Origin: Ricinus communis
Lineage: Eukaryota > Streptophyta > Magnoliopsida > Malpighiales > Euphorbiaceae
Direction of reading: 5' to 3'
Length of the DNA stretch: 64,000 nt
Assembly: GCF_019578655.1 (NCBI RefSeq)
Contig: NC_063259.1
Location: forward strand, 23,795,277 to 23,859,276
Shown piece by piece: positions 23,801 to 37,500 of this stretch. Position 1 is the first letter of the stretch, and each line of letters opens with the position of its first letter. The notes under the pieces were generated by a model. The model searched no databases and had not been told where the DNA came from. It was given only the letters and a program-made list of their open reading frames with translations. The position numbers and the translations under genes were made by a program.

Positions 23801-25155
23801 CTGTATGTCTATATTTAACCTTCTCTAAATATAAAAGCATTAACCATATAATATCAGCATTAATCATCTGTCATATGCAGTTCAGGTTGCAGTAATTACA
23901 TCAGATTACGAGAAGTACATGTGATAGAGATTTCTAAGTTTATGATTGCATCTATTAGTTCATATCATGCTAAAGAATTCTGAAGATGCAACGTAAAACA
24001 ATTACCTGTTCTTGGGGAAGAGCCCAGAGGAGACGGCATAACATAACCACCATTGAGTCCATGTGCCTCTTTCCTCCTCTTCCTCATGCACAAGACAGCC
24101 AACCCAACAATGCTGAGCATTATGATACCTACTACTACACCAATAGCCACTATGCCTCCGGTACCAATGCCTCCATCACCTGGTGATTTTGAATTTTCTG
24201 GAGCACTAGTATTATTGTCAGATGGGGGTGCAGAACTGAGTGAAGGAGGCGGCGGGCTCAATGTTATCAATGGCGGAGAAGTTGATGCATTTGGAGTAGA
24301 ATTTGAAGGAGAAGGTGTTGGCTGAGAAGGTGGAAATGGAGTACGTCCAGGAGGTGGGGGTGCATTACTAGGAGTAGGGGCTATTGATGCTGGTGGAGGG
24401 GGTGAATTTTCAGGTGGAGCTGATGCCGGTGGAGGGGGTGAACTGGCAGGTGGCGTTGATGCTGGTGGAGGAGGTGAAGTGGTGGGCGGGGTTGCTGCCG
24501 GAGCTGGAGGTGACCTTCTGGGAGGTGGCACGGATACTGGTGGTGGCGAAGAATTGGTCGGTGGTTCTGAAGGGGTTGCTGGTGGCGGCGGTGGTGATGG
24601 AGGAGAATTGGTAGGTGGTTCTGAAGGGGTTGCTGGTGGTGGCGGTGGTGATGGAGGATTTTCAGGTGGCTTTGATGATGGCGGTGGTGGTGATGGTGGT
24701 GACTCTTGAGGTGGGCTTAGTGATGCTGGTGGAGGTGAATTCGCTGGTGGACGTGCTGATGATGGTGGAGGAGAAGTTGTAGGTGTATTGGATGGAGGTG
24801 GTGGAGAAGTAGGAGGATCAGATGGAGTTGCTGGAGGAGTTGAGCTGACAGGTGGAGGGGGTAATTGTACTGGTGATTGTGGTGGCGGAGGAGAATTTGA
24901 GGTTGGAGGATCAGCATTGGGTGAAGGTGGAGGTGGCGAAGTTGTAGGCGGTGGTGATGCCACAGGTGGTTGTGGAGTTGGAGTTGATGCATTGGCAGGA
25001 GGAGGACTTGCAACAACAGCAGAAGGTGTCTGAGAAGGAGGGGATGGTGTTGAAGGGGTAGTGACGTTGGGCTGTGGAATTGGAGAAGTTGTGAGAGGGT
25101 CTGGTGGAGGAGGGGAGGACTGTAGCGGTGGACTAGTGGTGGATGATGGTGCCAT
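20824..25155 (-). CDS. Proline-rich extensin-like receptor kinase (PERK family)
   Basis: Eight exons in transcript order: 25155-24006, 23653-23243, 23155-23069, 22534-22464, 22380-22304, 22116-21969, 21265-21104, 21003-20824. The join is 2286 nt with no frame break, giving 761 residues. Domains: an extracellular Pro/Ser/Thr-rich region (about 1-325) full of SPPPP-type motifs, one transmembrane segment (about 333-357) followed by basic RKRRK, then a Ser/Thr kinase. Kinase motifs seen: glycine loop GEGGFGSV (441-448), Lys462, HRDIKSSN with Asp558, DFG at 576-578, APE at 602-604; all catalytic residues are present, so it should be active. No cleaved signal peptide is evident, as is usual for PERKs. 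Family knowledge: PERKs sit in the plasma membrane, contact the cell wall and act in growth, wounding and ABA or calcium signalling. PERK subgroup not determined. A donor at 25809-25810 and acceptor at 25173-25174 suggest an intron in the 5' UTR. Confidence 0.95.
24551..24658 (-). repeat. 54-bp tandem duplication inside the PERK proline-rich domain
   Basis: Two adjacent near-identical 54-bp units (starting at 24551 and 24605 on the plus strand) encode repeated [19 protein letters not shown] segments of 18 residues. In-frame slippage of this sort is normal in extensin-like domains. Confidence 0.85.
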
Positions 25156-26040
25156 CAATATAATTACCAAATCTAAGATATTTCACTTTCAACTTTCAAC
25201 ATACAATCCACATACCAAAATTATTTTCTCATCATTAATATCTCACTTTCTCATAATTCCATTGGGTATACAAAATTCATGATCCATTTCAAGTGAAACA
25301 ATAAAATTCCAAAACTTTATAATGCACAGTCATCTAAATCACCAAACTTCACCAACCAAAAGACTGAAAATCACCAAATATACATTCTTAAGAACACAGT
25401 AACCTCGTTGACAGTCAGAACAACCATCACCAGCTATTGTCAGAGCAAAACCCTTATCACTGTTCAGTTTTTCTTATAGCTATACCCTTATCACCAATCG
25501 CTTTTGTAACTAAAACCAGATAGCATAAAAAATTTTAAGCTAAAACACAGATCATTAGCCACTCCCAAAGCAAGAACCACATATCACCAAATCAGTCAAA
25601 ACTCAAAACCCACATCACCAAACAAGTTTTAAACAATACCCAGATCACTGAATTTAGAATTTAAAAAAAAAAAAAATTGATCTTTAGCCTATAAATAAAC
25701 TACCAAAAAAAAAAAATCACTTCTTTGGATGAGCAAATGTAGAACCACTTAATCATCAGTAGCTTGTTTTCTTTATTGACCAAAAGAAGAATTCCCCCAG
25801 ATTACCATACCTCTCGATCACAACTTCCTTAATTCTTAGAAGGAGAAAACTGAAATCTTTTTGAACTGGCTTGCTCTGTTCTTGAACCTCCTCACTCCTG
25901 CATAGGAAACTCAAAAGCAGGAACACGGATTGTGGGGTCTCAAATCCAAAGCAGTACTGATGGAGACCCTCTCCTCAAAGAATTGAAGAAAAGAAAAAAA
26001 CAATCAGTTTGTTTTGATTTGAATGTGAAACCTGCATGAT
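25156..26040 (-). promoter_or_regulatory. Probable 5' UTR with intron and promoter of the PERK gene
   Basis: Reading the minus strand, a C/T- and A/G-mixed stretch near 25990-25811 ends GAGAG|GTATGG, a good donor. The start codon lies a short distance after TATCTTAG|ATTTGG (acceptor at 25173-25174). This would give a 5' UTR intron of about 640 bp. Inferred from splice signals and composition only. Confidence 0.4.
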
Positions 26041-29000
26041 TATTTTCTTTAGACTATCATGGCATCATTATCACAATATTCAAGATTCATATATGCATAG
26101 AAACAGAGCTTGCTTTATGGTAACGTCAAGTCCTTTTAAAAACAATGGACTTTGTTTTTGGTAATAATCAATTTTTCCGTTGCAAAGAATATTGTGTAAT
26201 ATTAGTTAAAAATAAGTTACGTTCTCATAAAGCTATTAGACCAATAAATAAATAAATAATTCCTTTTTAACTAAAATAAATTTATTTATAAATAATAGTA
26301 AGATGCGGCTTTAAAATCTCCGGAGAGTTGAATAAAAAAAAAAAAAACTCATTTCTTTTTCTTTTTTCTTAATTACTACTACATGACAAAGATATAATAG
26401 ATTTGATTAATTAAAAGTTTAATTATGATTCTGTTTTCAAGGGCCCTGTTTGATACTATAATTTAATATATTAATGCTCTGTTTTCTGTTGGTTTACTTG
26501 GACTTTTCTTTTGGAGGCCTGAGTTTGAGTTTGACCCTACTTATATAATAATGGGCAAAATTTAGGATCATTTTCATATCCATTATACTATTATATGCTT
26601 TTGTTTTATTGATATCTATATTTTTTATTTTTTATTTTTAATTTGTAAGATTACCAATTTCTGATTTGTGATAAGAACAAAGACAATAGCTTGTGAGTTG
26701 AATTGGTGGGGTGCTGCTCTTGTGATTGTGATTAGAAGGAATTATTCCTCATAAGTGAGGTATTAGGTAAAAGAGTATGTCATTCATGATAACATTTCTT
26801 ATTACATAATAGAATGGCATTTGATACTTGTTTACATAAATTATTATTAATAATGAGAAGGATTAATAAAAGGAAGAATTCTAGCTTTTTTTTTAATTAA
26901 TTTCAAATATTATTTTCCTTTTCTTCTCATTTTTATCAAAACCATTTTGAATTCAGAAAAAAATTATCCATAATTCTTAACATTAAACGTATTTTTATTG
27001 CTATTTTTAAATTTAATTTGTATTGCGAAATTCTCTATGTTTTAATTTCAGTATTAAAATCATCATAAATTCATTAAGAAGAATTCTACTAAAATATAAG
27101 ATATTATAAACTTCTAAAACTCATAAAGAATATTAAGTTTGTATTAAGTTATGATGCTGCATTGAAGAAGGGAAAAATATTAAGTGTGGATAATATTAGA
27201 AGCTAAAAAATGGAAATATTCAATATGTTGTCACTTTTGTACCCAAGAAGTGTGGAAAATAACTAATTTAATTAGATCTAATAAATTTTTAATTAAAAAA
27301 TAATTTCTATTTTTATTTACAATAATTAATAAGGTTACGAATTTGAATATTTTATTACTAATGTTAATATTGATAAAAGTTTATATAGCAAATAATAGAT
27401 AATGAGTATGCATATATTTTGAAGTGTACAAATACATCTGATCAGCTAACATGGGAATACAATACGCATGATTTCACATGTAATAATTTCTCGAACATTA
27501 TCGTATGTTCATGTGGCAATAAAGAGAGAGAGAGAGAGAGAGAGGGAATTAAGGAAGAAAAAGAATATATGGTGGGGGGTAGATTTGGCATCTTAACCAA
27601 ACACAAAAGAATAAGAATGTTGACTGGCGTGTTTTTCTTTTTAAATTAAAAATTTATAAAAATAAAATAATTTATTATTTTGATGTAAAATAATAGAATT
27701 CAATTATAACCAGAAAGCGAATATAAGTATTTTTTACAAAAATATTTTTCTTTAACATTCATCACCGATAATCTTGGTAGAGAAATTAACATTGATTTAT
27801 CAATAAAATACAGTTAAAAAATTAGTTGTATCCAAAATTCAAAATCAAAGAAATAAAATAAAAGAAACGTATAAAAAAATAAATTAAAAACAATGGTTTT
27901 TGGGTAAAAGATACCGGTGACCACCTTAATATATATATATTTTTCGGGTTGCTGGGTGCTTATAGTGTGATACTCAGACAGAAAGGAAATAGACTAAGAT
28001 CAAGATCTGACGGTTAATAAGAAAGCAACTCATGATCTTGGCATCCAACAGAATCTGTCAGGTGTAATAGACAAAATTTTTACAAGTGGTGGTAGGGCCA
28101 ACTTGTCCCGGTTATTGACAGTCATAGCAACCCGTGATTAATCTAATCATTCTGTTTTGTTCTTGTTTTCTTTTTATTCAACTCAAATTTATTATTTCTC
28201 TTTTTGTTTTGTTTCAACATTTTATCAAAAATATTTAGTCAATTTTTATCATCATTTCTACACAATAATTACTTTACTTTTTACAAAGGAATTACTTCTT
28301 ATCTTTGGATTCATTTTTCTCTCTTTTAAAAAATAATAATAATAATAATTTCAACCCCTTGCATTTTAATACAATATTTACATATTTGCTATTTCACTTG
28401 TGATAAAATATATTATACATTTTTATTTTCAAAAAACTATTGAAATTAACTATGAAAGATTATACTATATATATATATATATATAAATCATTTTAATATA
28501 CATTAATATATAATACTGTATTTATTAATGTAAATAAATATAAAATTTGTTAATTATATCATATTATCAATTAATAAAATATTATTTATTTTAAAATATA
28601 TTCAATAATATTTGATAATTTTAAATTTTTGTATATAAATTTACTAATAATTTAAATCAATAAAACAACAGATAAAGCAATTAAATTATCTAAAATATTA
28701 TTAATTAATTATTATAGTTTAAAGTAAATTATATTATAATAGTACTATGGCATATATATTAATTAGATTAGACAAGTTGTCGGTGAGGGAGAAGAAAAGG
28801 AAAGAAACCTGACAGCACGTGCCTATCCATGGCCATAGGTACCATCATCAGACAACAAATTGGCAGGCATAATACGCGCATATCGTAGAGTCACCTACGA
28901 CTGTTTCAAGCTTTGTTGTGGAAGTGTCAAGTTTCAATTAAAGATATATATGTATGAAATAGTTTTCTTCTTTTGTTCTTCCATTGGACTCTGCATTAAT

Positions 29001-29540
29001 GTCTTCAAAACGCAGCCAACAATAATGGGTTAATGTTCAATGGTTTGGACATGGTCTTAAGTAGTAATTCTAGGGACAACCTTGTTAACCTTAAAAATAT
29101 CTGCTATTTTCAGACCTGTATCTCCAACATTTTATGTTTCTTGGTGTTTGGTTGAGTGATTTTGGATCTAGCATGCGGGAGGTTTATGCATATTAACCAA
29201 ATTGTTATCGCCATTTTTCTTTTAAATTTTATATACAAACCGTTGCTTTCACTTAGATCAAGAAATTTTAAAAAATTTATGAATTTTATTTAAATTTATT
29301 GTATATAAAGTAGAAAAAAGATTTACTTTCATAAATTCTTAAAAAATATTTTAATTTCCGAAACCAATTTAAGATTTTAATTTCTTAAGAGACAGAAAAT
29401 TCTAAAATTTACAAAAGAATAGCGAGTTATTGTAATACCTTTTTATTCTCAAATTATTTTTAAGAAATTTATATTATCCTAAAAATTATTTTTGACTTTT
29501 AAATAAAAATTTATTATTTATTTGTTTATTCAAAGAAATA
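26041..29540. other. AT-rich intergenic DNA with two GC-richer islands, no gene seen
   Basis: No coding frame that I trust. A (GA)n run is at about 27524-27545 and an (AT)n run at about 28466-28487. Two islands of more balanced composition stand out, 27905-28135 and 28770-28940; the second contains GCACGTGC, a G-box-type core. Neither is coding in any frame. Confidence 0.45.
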
Positions 29541-29943
29541 AAGTTTAGATATGTCTTTAAATTTTGCAGGCATGACTAAATAGACCTTTTTAAGTCATTT
29601 TAATCAAAAACTCATATTTTAGCTCACTCCATTCTTACATGAAAGAGTGAGAGTTATTTTCTTTTAAAAATAAAAGAAAAGTTTGAAATAAAATAAAAAA
29701 TAGTTAATATTAATTAAGAAATTATAATTTTTTAATGTTATTATTAGTAACTAATTATTTATTTGTAAAATTTAATTTAAATTCTAGTTTCTATTGAATT
29801 CACTCTCTTATTAAAAAGAGTATAATTCACTCTCTTTAAAAATGGCTAAAATAAAATAAAAGAAATAAATTTTGAGTTAAAATTGTCCAAAAAGATAAAA
29901 GGCATATTTAACCGCCTTCAAAGTTGAGAAGTATATTAATCCT
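29541..29943. mobile_element. MITE-like element with degenerate terminal inverted repeats
   Basis: The left end (29543-29640, with GCATGACTAAATAGACCTTTT) and the reverse complement of the right end (29943-29830, with GGCGGTTAAATATGCCTTTT) align over about 90-100 bp. The centre has further inverted ACTCTCTT motifs. Length about 400 bp, no coding capacity. Ends are approximate and the target duplication is not identifiable. Confidence 0.4.
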
Positions 29944-32900
29944 ATTCCTTGTCTAAATGACAAGATTTTTAAAATTTATAGATTTTCAATCTACGGATTT
30001 AAGAATTCCTAAAGTCAAACAATCTTAAAACATTTTTGAACCTTCCAATTTCTGCATCATGAAAATTGCCTCTAGACTAAATGCCTTAACGGTCCATGTG
30101 GCCCTACCTAATTGATAGCCGATGCTTGTAATATGGATTTCGGTCCATATGATTCCACCCGAAATCCATAAACACGTGTGAAAAGGAGAAAAATAAAATA
30201 ATTTTTTATTTTTTAAATTGCACAATGTGCAGACTTTTGTCCCCATATCTTTATTTTTTTAAATTGTACCGATTTTAAATTTTTTAAATTATAATAAATA
30301 AATTTATAAAGAGTAATATTATATTAAAAATTATATATTAAATAATTTTTTAAATATTTATAAAAGCTACTTATTTATTCGTGTGGTATACGACTGTCAC
30401 TATTTTAAAAATTTTATGTTTTGATATATAAATTTATTTTTTACACATAAAATTTTATTTTTTAAAATTATAATAAAATAAATTCAATATTATATTAAAA
30501 ATAATACTTTGAATAAATTTCTTTTATAAAAAATAATTATAAATAATAATTTTTTAAATTTATCTTCGATCGTCATAATTATTTTAATTATAAAAATAAT
30601 ATAAATTGAATTTATATATAAAATTAAATAAATTTTTAATATTTTATAATTATTTTAAATATTTAAAAATAATAATAAATTAAATATTTTTAATGTCTTT
30701 ATTTGTTTTGTATATTTTAAGATTTTATTAATACAATAATATAAAAATATCAATAAATGAATAAAAAAACTACAAAATTATATATAAACTTAAATTTTAC
30801 GTATCAATAATAAGTATACAAAATTTAAAAAAAAAATCATATATGTCAGAATATAATAACAAATATCAAAAAGTTTTTATTAGACCAGATACATATTAAT
30901 ATTTTTTTTGGTTCATTTGTATGTATTAAAATGTTTATTTTCTATACATATAATATCTATTAGATGTAATACTCTATAATAATTAATTTTCTTTGTATTT
31001 AAATGTTTATTAGCTATGAACTTAATATTCATTACGGTCAATGTTCATGTTCATTTTGTTTCATGTATTATTCATGAGTGTTAATACTAATATTCATTAT
31101 TCAATATTGCAATGTTCATTATTTGTATATATAATATTCATCAATATTCTCAAATGAAAATATTGATTAGTTACGAAAGCTTTTATTGTTTTTGTGATGC
31201 ATATTGGAAAAATTTTATGATTGCTATAAACATTCATCATTTATAGACGTAAAATTCATTAGTTTATCACTGAATATTCATCATTAATGAAAATCATATC
31301 CACTAATCTATTCAAATGTACATATATAATTTAGACATAACATAAATCGTCCTTACACAGTTGGTAAATAATAGAAAATATCAAGCTAAAATTATACTAC
31401 AAATATTTATATTGTAGTACACATATCTTTTCAATAAAATTAAATTAATAAACATTCAACATTCAACACATGGTTAATGAATATAAATTAATAAACATTT
31501 AATATAAATTTGAAAATTTAAACTCTAATTATTATACAGATAAAAACAATTAGGGATGGACCTTTAGTCCATAAAGCTATATAGATAAGGGTCTATATTA
31601 TGATTTGCGATTGACACTCATTCATTAATTTCTTTTTTTATTATTATAATTTATAATTCTGTTCTATGCTGTAATAAATAAATCTATGACTTTTTATGTT
31701 ATTAACAAATAGAGATGATAGTCGGAGGTATTTGATCTGACTGAACTCTAATGAAAAAGACATGAATAGACCGTTAATGACAAGATGCACTGACTTTGGT
31801 AAATTTGCCAAAGACCAAAATGCGGATGCCATTTCTACAACAAAGTTGAAGCTAGTTTTCTGATCCAATTTTATCTTACAAACTCTTTGTATCTGGAAAT
31901 GAAATCTTTGGCTTCTTAACGCAATTCCTGCAGTTCAAAAAGATTAGATGAATTTGGAAAACTATTGCTGGCTAGTTCAAAAATACATAAAGAAGAGAGT
32001 AACGTAATGCTGGCTGCTTAACAAATAACATTAGAGATAGAATTTCAAGTTAAATTTGAATGAACTTAAATTATTCATTACGGTGCATCTAAGAATGTGT
32101 AAATAAATAATAAAAATATCTTTTAATTTAATTAAAATTTTAAATTCAAGTCTCAGATATTTTTAAAATAGTATTTTATCATCTATCAGAATTATTTCCG
32201 GCGCACTTTAGATTATATAAAAAAAAAAAGAAATTATTTTCATTGCATGATAGTAAAAGAATAGATAAAAAGGATATGGTAAGGATGGAGGAGTCTCTAA
32301 TGGCGGTTAATTTATCAAGCAAAAAGGCACCTGTCTTTCCTTCAATAGTACATAATTAAAAACTAGTTCGAGCATTGAATCATAATTTTCCTTCAGCATT
32401 AAGGGAAGACGACTTGACTTTGAGATAGGGTCATTTCAATTCAACTACTGAACCACATCCCCAATTCCACGCAATGTTGACTTGCTGACACTTGCATCTT
32501 TATATATGCGGAAATCAAAATGTAAAAGCCTGAAATAGTATTAGTGTAACAACTTTTTGTAGAACACAAATATTAGTTCATTAACAACTACCACTGAATT
32601 TAGAGTCTCTTAACTAATTTCCTGAGAATTAATCTTGCAATGCAAATATTTTGATCTTATTGTAGTCACATTAGTTACATTAAATTATGTCCAAACTAAA
32701 AGGTGTGCTCTTAACTACATTGATAAGCCTGCCATGATGATCCGGCCGCCCAATCATAGAGACCACCATCTCTTACACATTATTCAAATTTTTAAGACAC
32801 TAAAGTTGCCATTAACAGACAGTATGCTGGCACCACTGGATTCTGTACTGATTAGTAGTTACAGCGGATTTCAAGAATTTGAAGCTCTTGCTGCCCCCCT

Positions 32901-33053
32901 CTTGCTTTCCCATACAATCTAATGGTTACCCTTCCAGAATCAGGACCGACAAAAAGAGGCGTTTCGAGGTGAATAGCCAGGAGGAAGTCTTCAAGTTGTC
33001 AACCGACTCCTCAACCAGAAAAAAAAGATGAAAAATGTAGCTATATCTGGATG
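29944..33053. other. AT-rich intergenic DNA with a TTCATTA-rich tract
   Basis: No gene supported. From about 30.9 to 31.5 kb the sequence repeats short phrases built on AATATTCATTA / AATGTTCATTA more than ten times at irregular spacing. Open frames at 30025-30246, 31644-31868 and 32635-32922 lack family resemblance. The last few hundred bases are probably 3' UTR of the HD-domain gene. Confidence 0.4.
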
Positions 33054-36000
33054 TTAGTGTAGCTTGCTGGCCAATCTAGAGTTTCTTCTCGAGATAATCT
33101 CAGCTGCCCAGCTCTTTCCAATTTCAGTCTGAAACTTGCCTGCAGAGGAAATGCTCTAGCATATGATCAAGTACATAAATTTCATGAAAATACATTACAG
33201 AATAGCGGTTCTAATTTTACCAGATGTTGAAAGGAAAAACTCATCCAGCACCTTCCCATGTTCTGCAAAAAAATGAATTTTAAATGAAAAGGAAAATGTA
33301 GCTCAAATCCAAAGTATGAAGATATATTCATTGGAGATCATACCCATTTCATATTCCAACGCTTGTAAAATCATCTCAACCTAAATAGAAGATAACAGTA
33401 TTAGATCACTGAGGATTAGAATGCACTATAGGATACACAAAGTAATATAAAGTCAAATGCACTGATAAAGCAAAACACACATTTTAGGATGTCATGCATA
33501 AAGAAAAGAAAACCAGTGTAAGATCTATAAACACATTGGACCTGTTTGGGATTGTCGTTCGTTGTTAAAACAGCAGGTCATACAAATATATATATTTTTT
33601 TTTTGATTTAGTAGATTGATTTTTTTTTTTTTTGCTTTATGTATAGTGGTAACAGTAGATTACTACTCTGCAGCTTCTGAAAACTGATTCACTAAAATTT
33701 CCAACAGGATACAGACAGTATAGTAAAAAACATTTAGCTTTTAGGCTGTCCTATATCAATATTTTCACAAGACAATAAGAAAGAATGCCAATCCATCATC
33801 TTTTGAACCATAAATCCATTTCTTAAGCACAAAATTAAAAATCTTCCATTTGAATGGCCGATTGCTACATACTTTGTCAAAATCTTTCACAAGGTTGGCC
33901 TCCAAGGAAGCATTGTTCTCATACTCTTCCCACAGTTCTTTGATCTCTTCAGCTGCAATAAGATAGTAATTAAAACAACTCTAACTGAAATCAATCAGCA
34001 ATTTAGATAGTTGAATAACAAAAGTAAGTACCCCTCATTCCTCCGCCAAGAACCTCACACATTTCATTTAAAGCTGCTTGCTCCCGTCTGCTCTTTTCTT
34101 GCTTAGGCACACCGTCAGATGGTGTAATATCTCCAACAATAGCTATCAAAGTTCAAACCCTAACTTAAACTTCAGGACCCCAAAAGAGTGTCCACTCACA
34201 TTTAACCATAGAAAATAATCAAGTTGTTTGTAATAATGAAAGGAGAAAACATAAAATCATCAATCCATACTGGTTTTGTTACATTTTAGGTCAGATAAGC
34301 ATCACGACAAGCTCAGAAAAGGCCTCTATTGTGCTCATAATGCACAGATATTGAAATGCGGTGTCAGTCTCCTAATATATAATAATATTCTTCTACTCTC
34401 TTGTGAGGGATCCATTTGTGATGCCAGCGCTGAATTGGTTCGTATAGATATTTGAGCTTTTTGCTGTGAAGAGTCAACTTTATAGGGTGAATACGAATTA
34501 AAACAAAACTGAGCTACATGGTTTACTTTAGAAACAGCTCTACCCACGTTATATTTTTGAGACCTCTACCTATTTCATCTTATTAAGCTACAAGATGAAT
34601 AAATCACATCCACCATATTTAGAAATTACAAAAAAGTTAAAATAATACCTTCTGCAATGTCATGTACAATCGCAATCTTTATGCACCTGTTTCAGTAAAG
34701 AGGATAAAAAAATCTGATAAGAAATTCCCATAAAAATGAGGAAACAGAAAACAAATATCAATCCACCAATTCTGTTTGGGACTTGCCAGTACCATCAAAG
34801 AATCACTCAACCCAAAGCTTAAGTTGTTGGGTGAGGTCCCAATAATAGTTTTATATCTCTAACAATACTGAATGAGAAAATTTAGAAGTACCACATCCTG
34901 CAGTTCACAAGTGTTACTAGTAATCCAAACTAAGCAGTTTTGAACTTGCAAACCACCTGTTAGCAAATCTGGCAGCACAAGACCTACTGCTAAGCTGAAA
35001 GATCAATATCTTCCCTAAAATAATAATAACGGTTCAATATAAGTAGACCCCACCCACCAAATCAACACATCTGCCCAACATATTAGGCCGCATGCATACT
35101 CAAATGCCTCATTCATTGGAATTTATTAAACAACAGCGATTTTATTAAAATGAAATCAAGTAAATAATGAAGAGCATAGGCCTTGACATGATATGAGAAA
35201 GTCAAACCTTTCTCGATTTAAATTGGGAAGGTCACCAGCAATAAGTGCCATTAAAGCCATGCGGTACATATGATCAGCAATTGATTCAGGACCCTTTATC
35301 CCATGGTTGATCCATCCCTTCCTTTTTGTAGTCTTGAGGGGAGGAGAAGAGAGAAACATTAGAAATCCCTATCCTTCAAAATCTTATCTCAATAAAAAAT
35401 TGTATTAAGGTCTACATCCAACACAACAGTTACAAAAGGCTTAATGTAGATTATAAATATCAATCATAAATCCAGGCAGTTAGGATAGAAATTTGTTTAG
35501 TTGAATAATAAAAGGACAATGAACATTTATCCTAGAACACACCAGCTACACTCATGATCTAAACCAATAGAAGTGCCTTATGCAGATGAATACACCAGAA
35601 ACATGCATGCATCCAAGGTTTTATATAATCAATGAAAAACAGAATGCCTGAACATCTTCCAATAGTTATTTATAGAAATAGATTATATAAGTTTTTCTTA
35701 TACCAGATTAAGTAAATTGAATAATGTAGCAAATGCATATAGCCAAAGACACCAATTCTATCCTAAACATATATATATATATATATATATATTTTAACTC
35801 CTCCAAAGACAAGGAAAGGGTGGTTATTGGATGATTTACTGATTTAAACCTGATAAACTCTATGTTTTTATTTGATAGAAAAAGGTAAGTAAAAGTGAAT
35901 TCCATTGTGGAGCCGTATGCAATGCGTGTATATATATATATATGGCACCAGTTACTTTTGTTTTTGGTCTTTTAACTTTGCAAAGAAAGAAAGGGTGTTA

Positions 36001-36645
36001 TTCGCAGCAACCAGGGCTAGCATTGTAATCCCGGATTTCATATTCCCATTCTCATTAACTAAAATATTATGTCAAATAATTTGACCAATTCTGGGAATAG
36101 CTTGATCCCCATAACTTATATCATAACTCTCAACAGCCAGCATCAACCTTCATATTGCAATCAAATTCAATTAAAAAAAATAACTAATTTGAGCATGCAT
36201 TGACAAAAAGACACAGAGATCATCATTCAAATTTTGTTGGCTATCCACAATAGCCTCCTAAACTATGAAGTAACCTTTGGTAATACCCAATTCCATAAAC
36301 AGCCTATGACAATTATTTGTTAGGTTTAAAAAAAAAAAAAGAAAAAGGAAAGCTTTCCTTCTCAAAATTCTTTACCTTCAAGCGATGGCACAATGTGAGA
36401 AAATCAATCGCGGATGATGATGACGACGACGACCCGATATCAGATTGAGGTTCAATCACGAATCTCAAAGGACCCGACCCGTCAGAACTGGGTACTTGAG
36501 AGCGAACCGAGACGATTCTTGAAACCGGAAGCTCGGTTAAGAAAGAGGGTCGGGAAGACGAAACCCGTTTAAAGAAGACAACAGGCGAGCGAGGAGGAGG
36601 AGCTAAAGAGCGAGGAAAACAGCGAGTTGATGGATTAACTGCCAT
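33054..36645 (-). CDS. HD-domain phosphohydrolase, HDDC2 / YfbR-like 5'-deoxynucleotidase, probably plastid-targeted
   Basis: Eight exons in transcript order: 36645-36376, 35332-35208, 34686-34649, 34142-34032, 33952-33873, 33380-33344, 33262-33221, 33139-33054; all GT-AG, frame kept, 262 residues. Residues 1-75 are Ser/Arg/Pro-rich with few acids ([19 protein letters not shown]), as in chloroplast transit peptides. The catalytic part starts at FLTLCHRLK and shows the metal-binding HD set: His111 ([10 protein letters not shown]), His140-Asp141 (IVHDIAEAIVGD) and a distal Asp in VKDFDKVEM (205 or 207). The order H...HD...D is intact, so an active metal-dependent phosphohydrolase is expected. 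Family knowledge: HDDC2/YfbR enzymes remove the 5' phosphate from deoxynucleoside monophosphates. Plant substrate and location are inferred. A longer start at 36720 is open in frame, but its hydrophobic extra segment looks like leader. Confidence 0.93.
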
Positions 36646-37390
36646 TGTTATGGTTGCTATAGGGATCAAGAAAAAAAGAAGTGGAAAAATTTGTGGTCTC
36701 TTCTTTTTGACAGTGAACAAGAAAGAAAGCTTTTGATATTGTTCTGTTGTTCTTTCTTTGATCTATAATTATGCATTGGTGTCGAGACCTCTATTGTTTC
36801 GGGTCTGGACGAGGGGAAATCTTTCTTTCACACGCGCACGTAATTGCAAACAAACAAATTCCAGAGATTTGTTTTCTTGTTTTTCTTTTTTGAGATAAAT
36901 TTCTATTTCTTGTTAGTTGGGCACGTTTTTATTTATTCTGTGGCTAAATGGCCCCGGATCACGTCTAATTCATTCCAAAATCCCTTTTTTTCTTAACCTG
37001 TTTTATCAATCTTTCTTTTTATTTTTATCTAATTTCCTCAATTATTAGAGTAAAAAGCTCTTAAATAAAGTCGAGAGTTCATTCCTTATGATGATTTAAA
37101 CAATACACTAGCCAATACCAAAAATTCAAAAAAATTAGTTATTTTTTGTCTTTAAAATATTATTTATTATCTGTAAAATAAAAAACTGTGGCGTTGTTTT
37201 AATTTTAAAAAATTTAATTCATAACGAGTTGTTAAAGTTAATTTTGGAATAAACTGAACCTTAATATTAGTTTAGAGAACAAATTGACCTTTAAGCCTTT
37301 AGACAATCTAATAATTAATATAATTGTATCGTTTGATGAATATTTTTACAAGTTAATAACATATAATGAATAGTTCATAATCTTATACAG
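36646..37390. other. Promoter side of the HD-domain gene and spacer
   Basis: About 150-200 bp of mixed sequence upstream of the start (on the minus strand) is likely 5' UTR and core promoter. The rest is AT-rich and has no feature that I can name. Confidence 0.4.
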
Positions 37391-37500
37391 ATGGGTGCTG
37401 CGTGCATGCTCGAATTTTTCCTCAACGAGTGGGCGAAAACCGTGCATCTACAATGGTAAGTGGCAAGAGGGAAGTTCTTCTCATCTTTGTCGCCCAAAAA

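Noticed and set aside
24053..25033. Long Gly/Val-rich plus-strand open frames opposite the PERK first exon
   Set aside because: They are the complement of CCA/CCT proline codons in a gene with a full, well-supported model. No independent gene signal.
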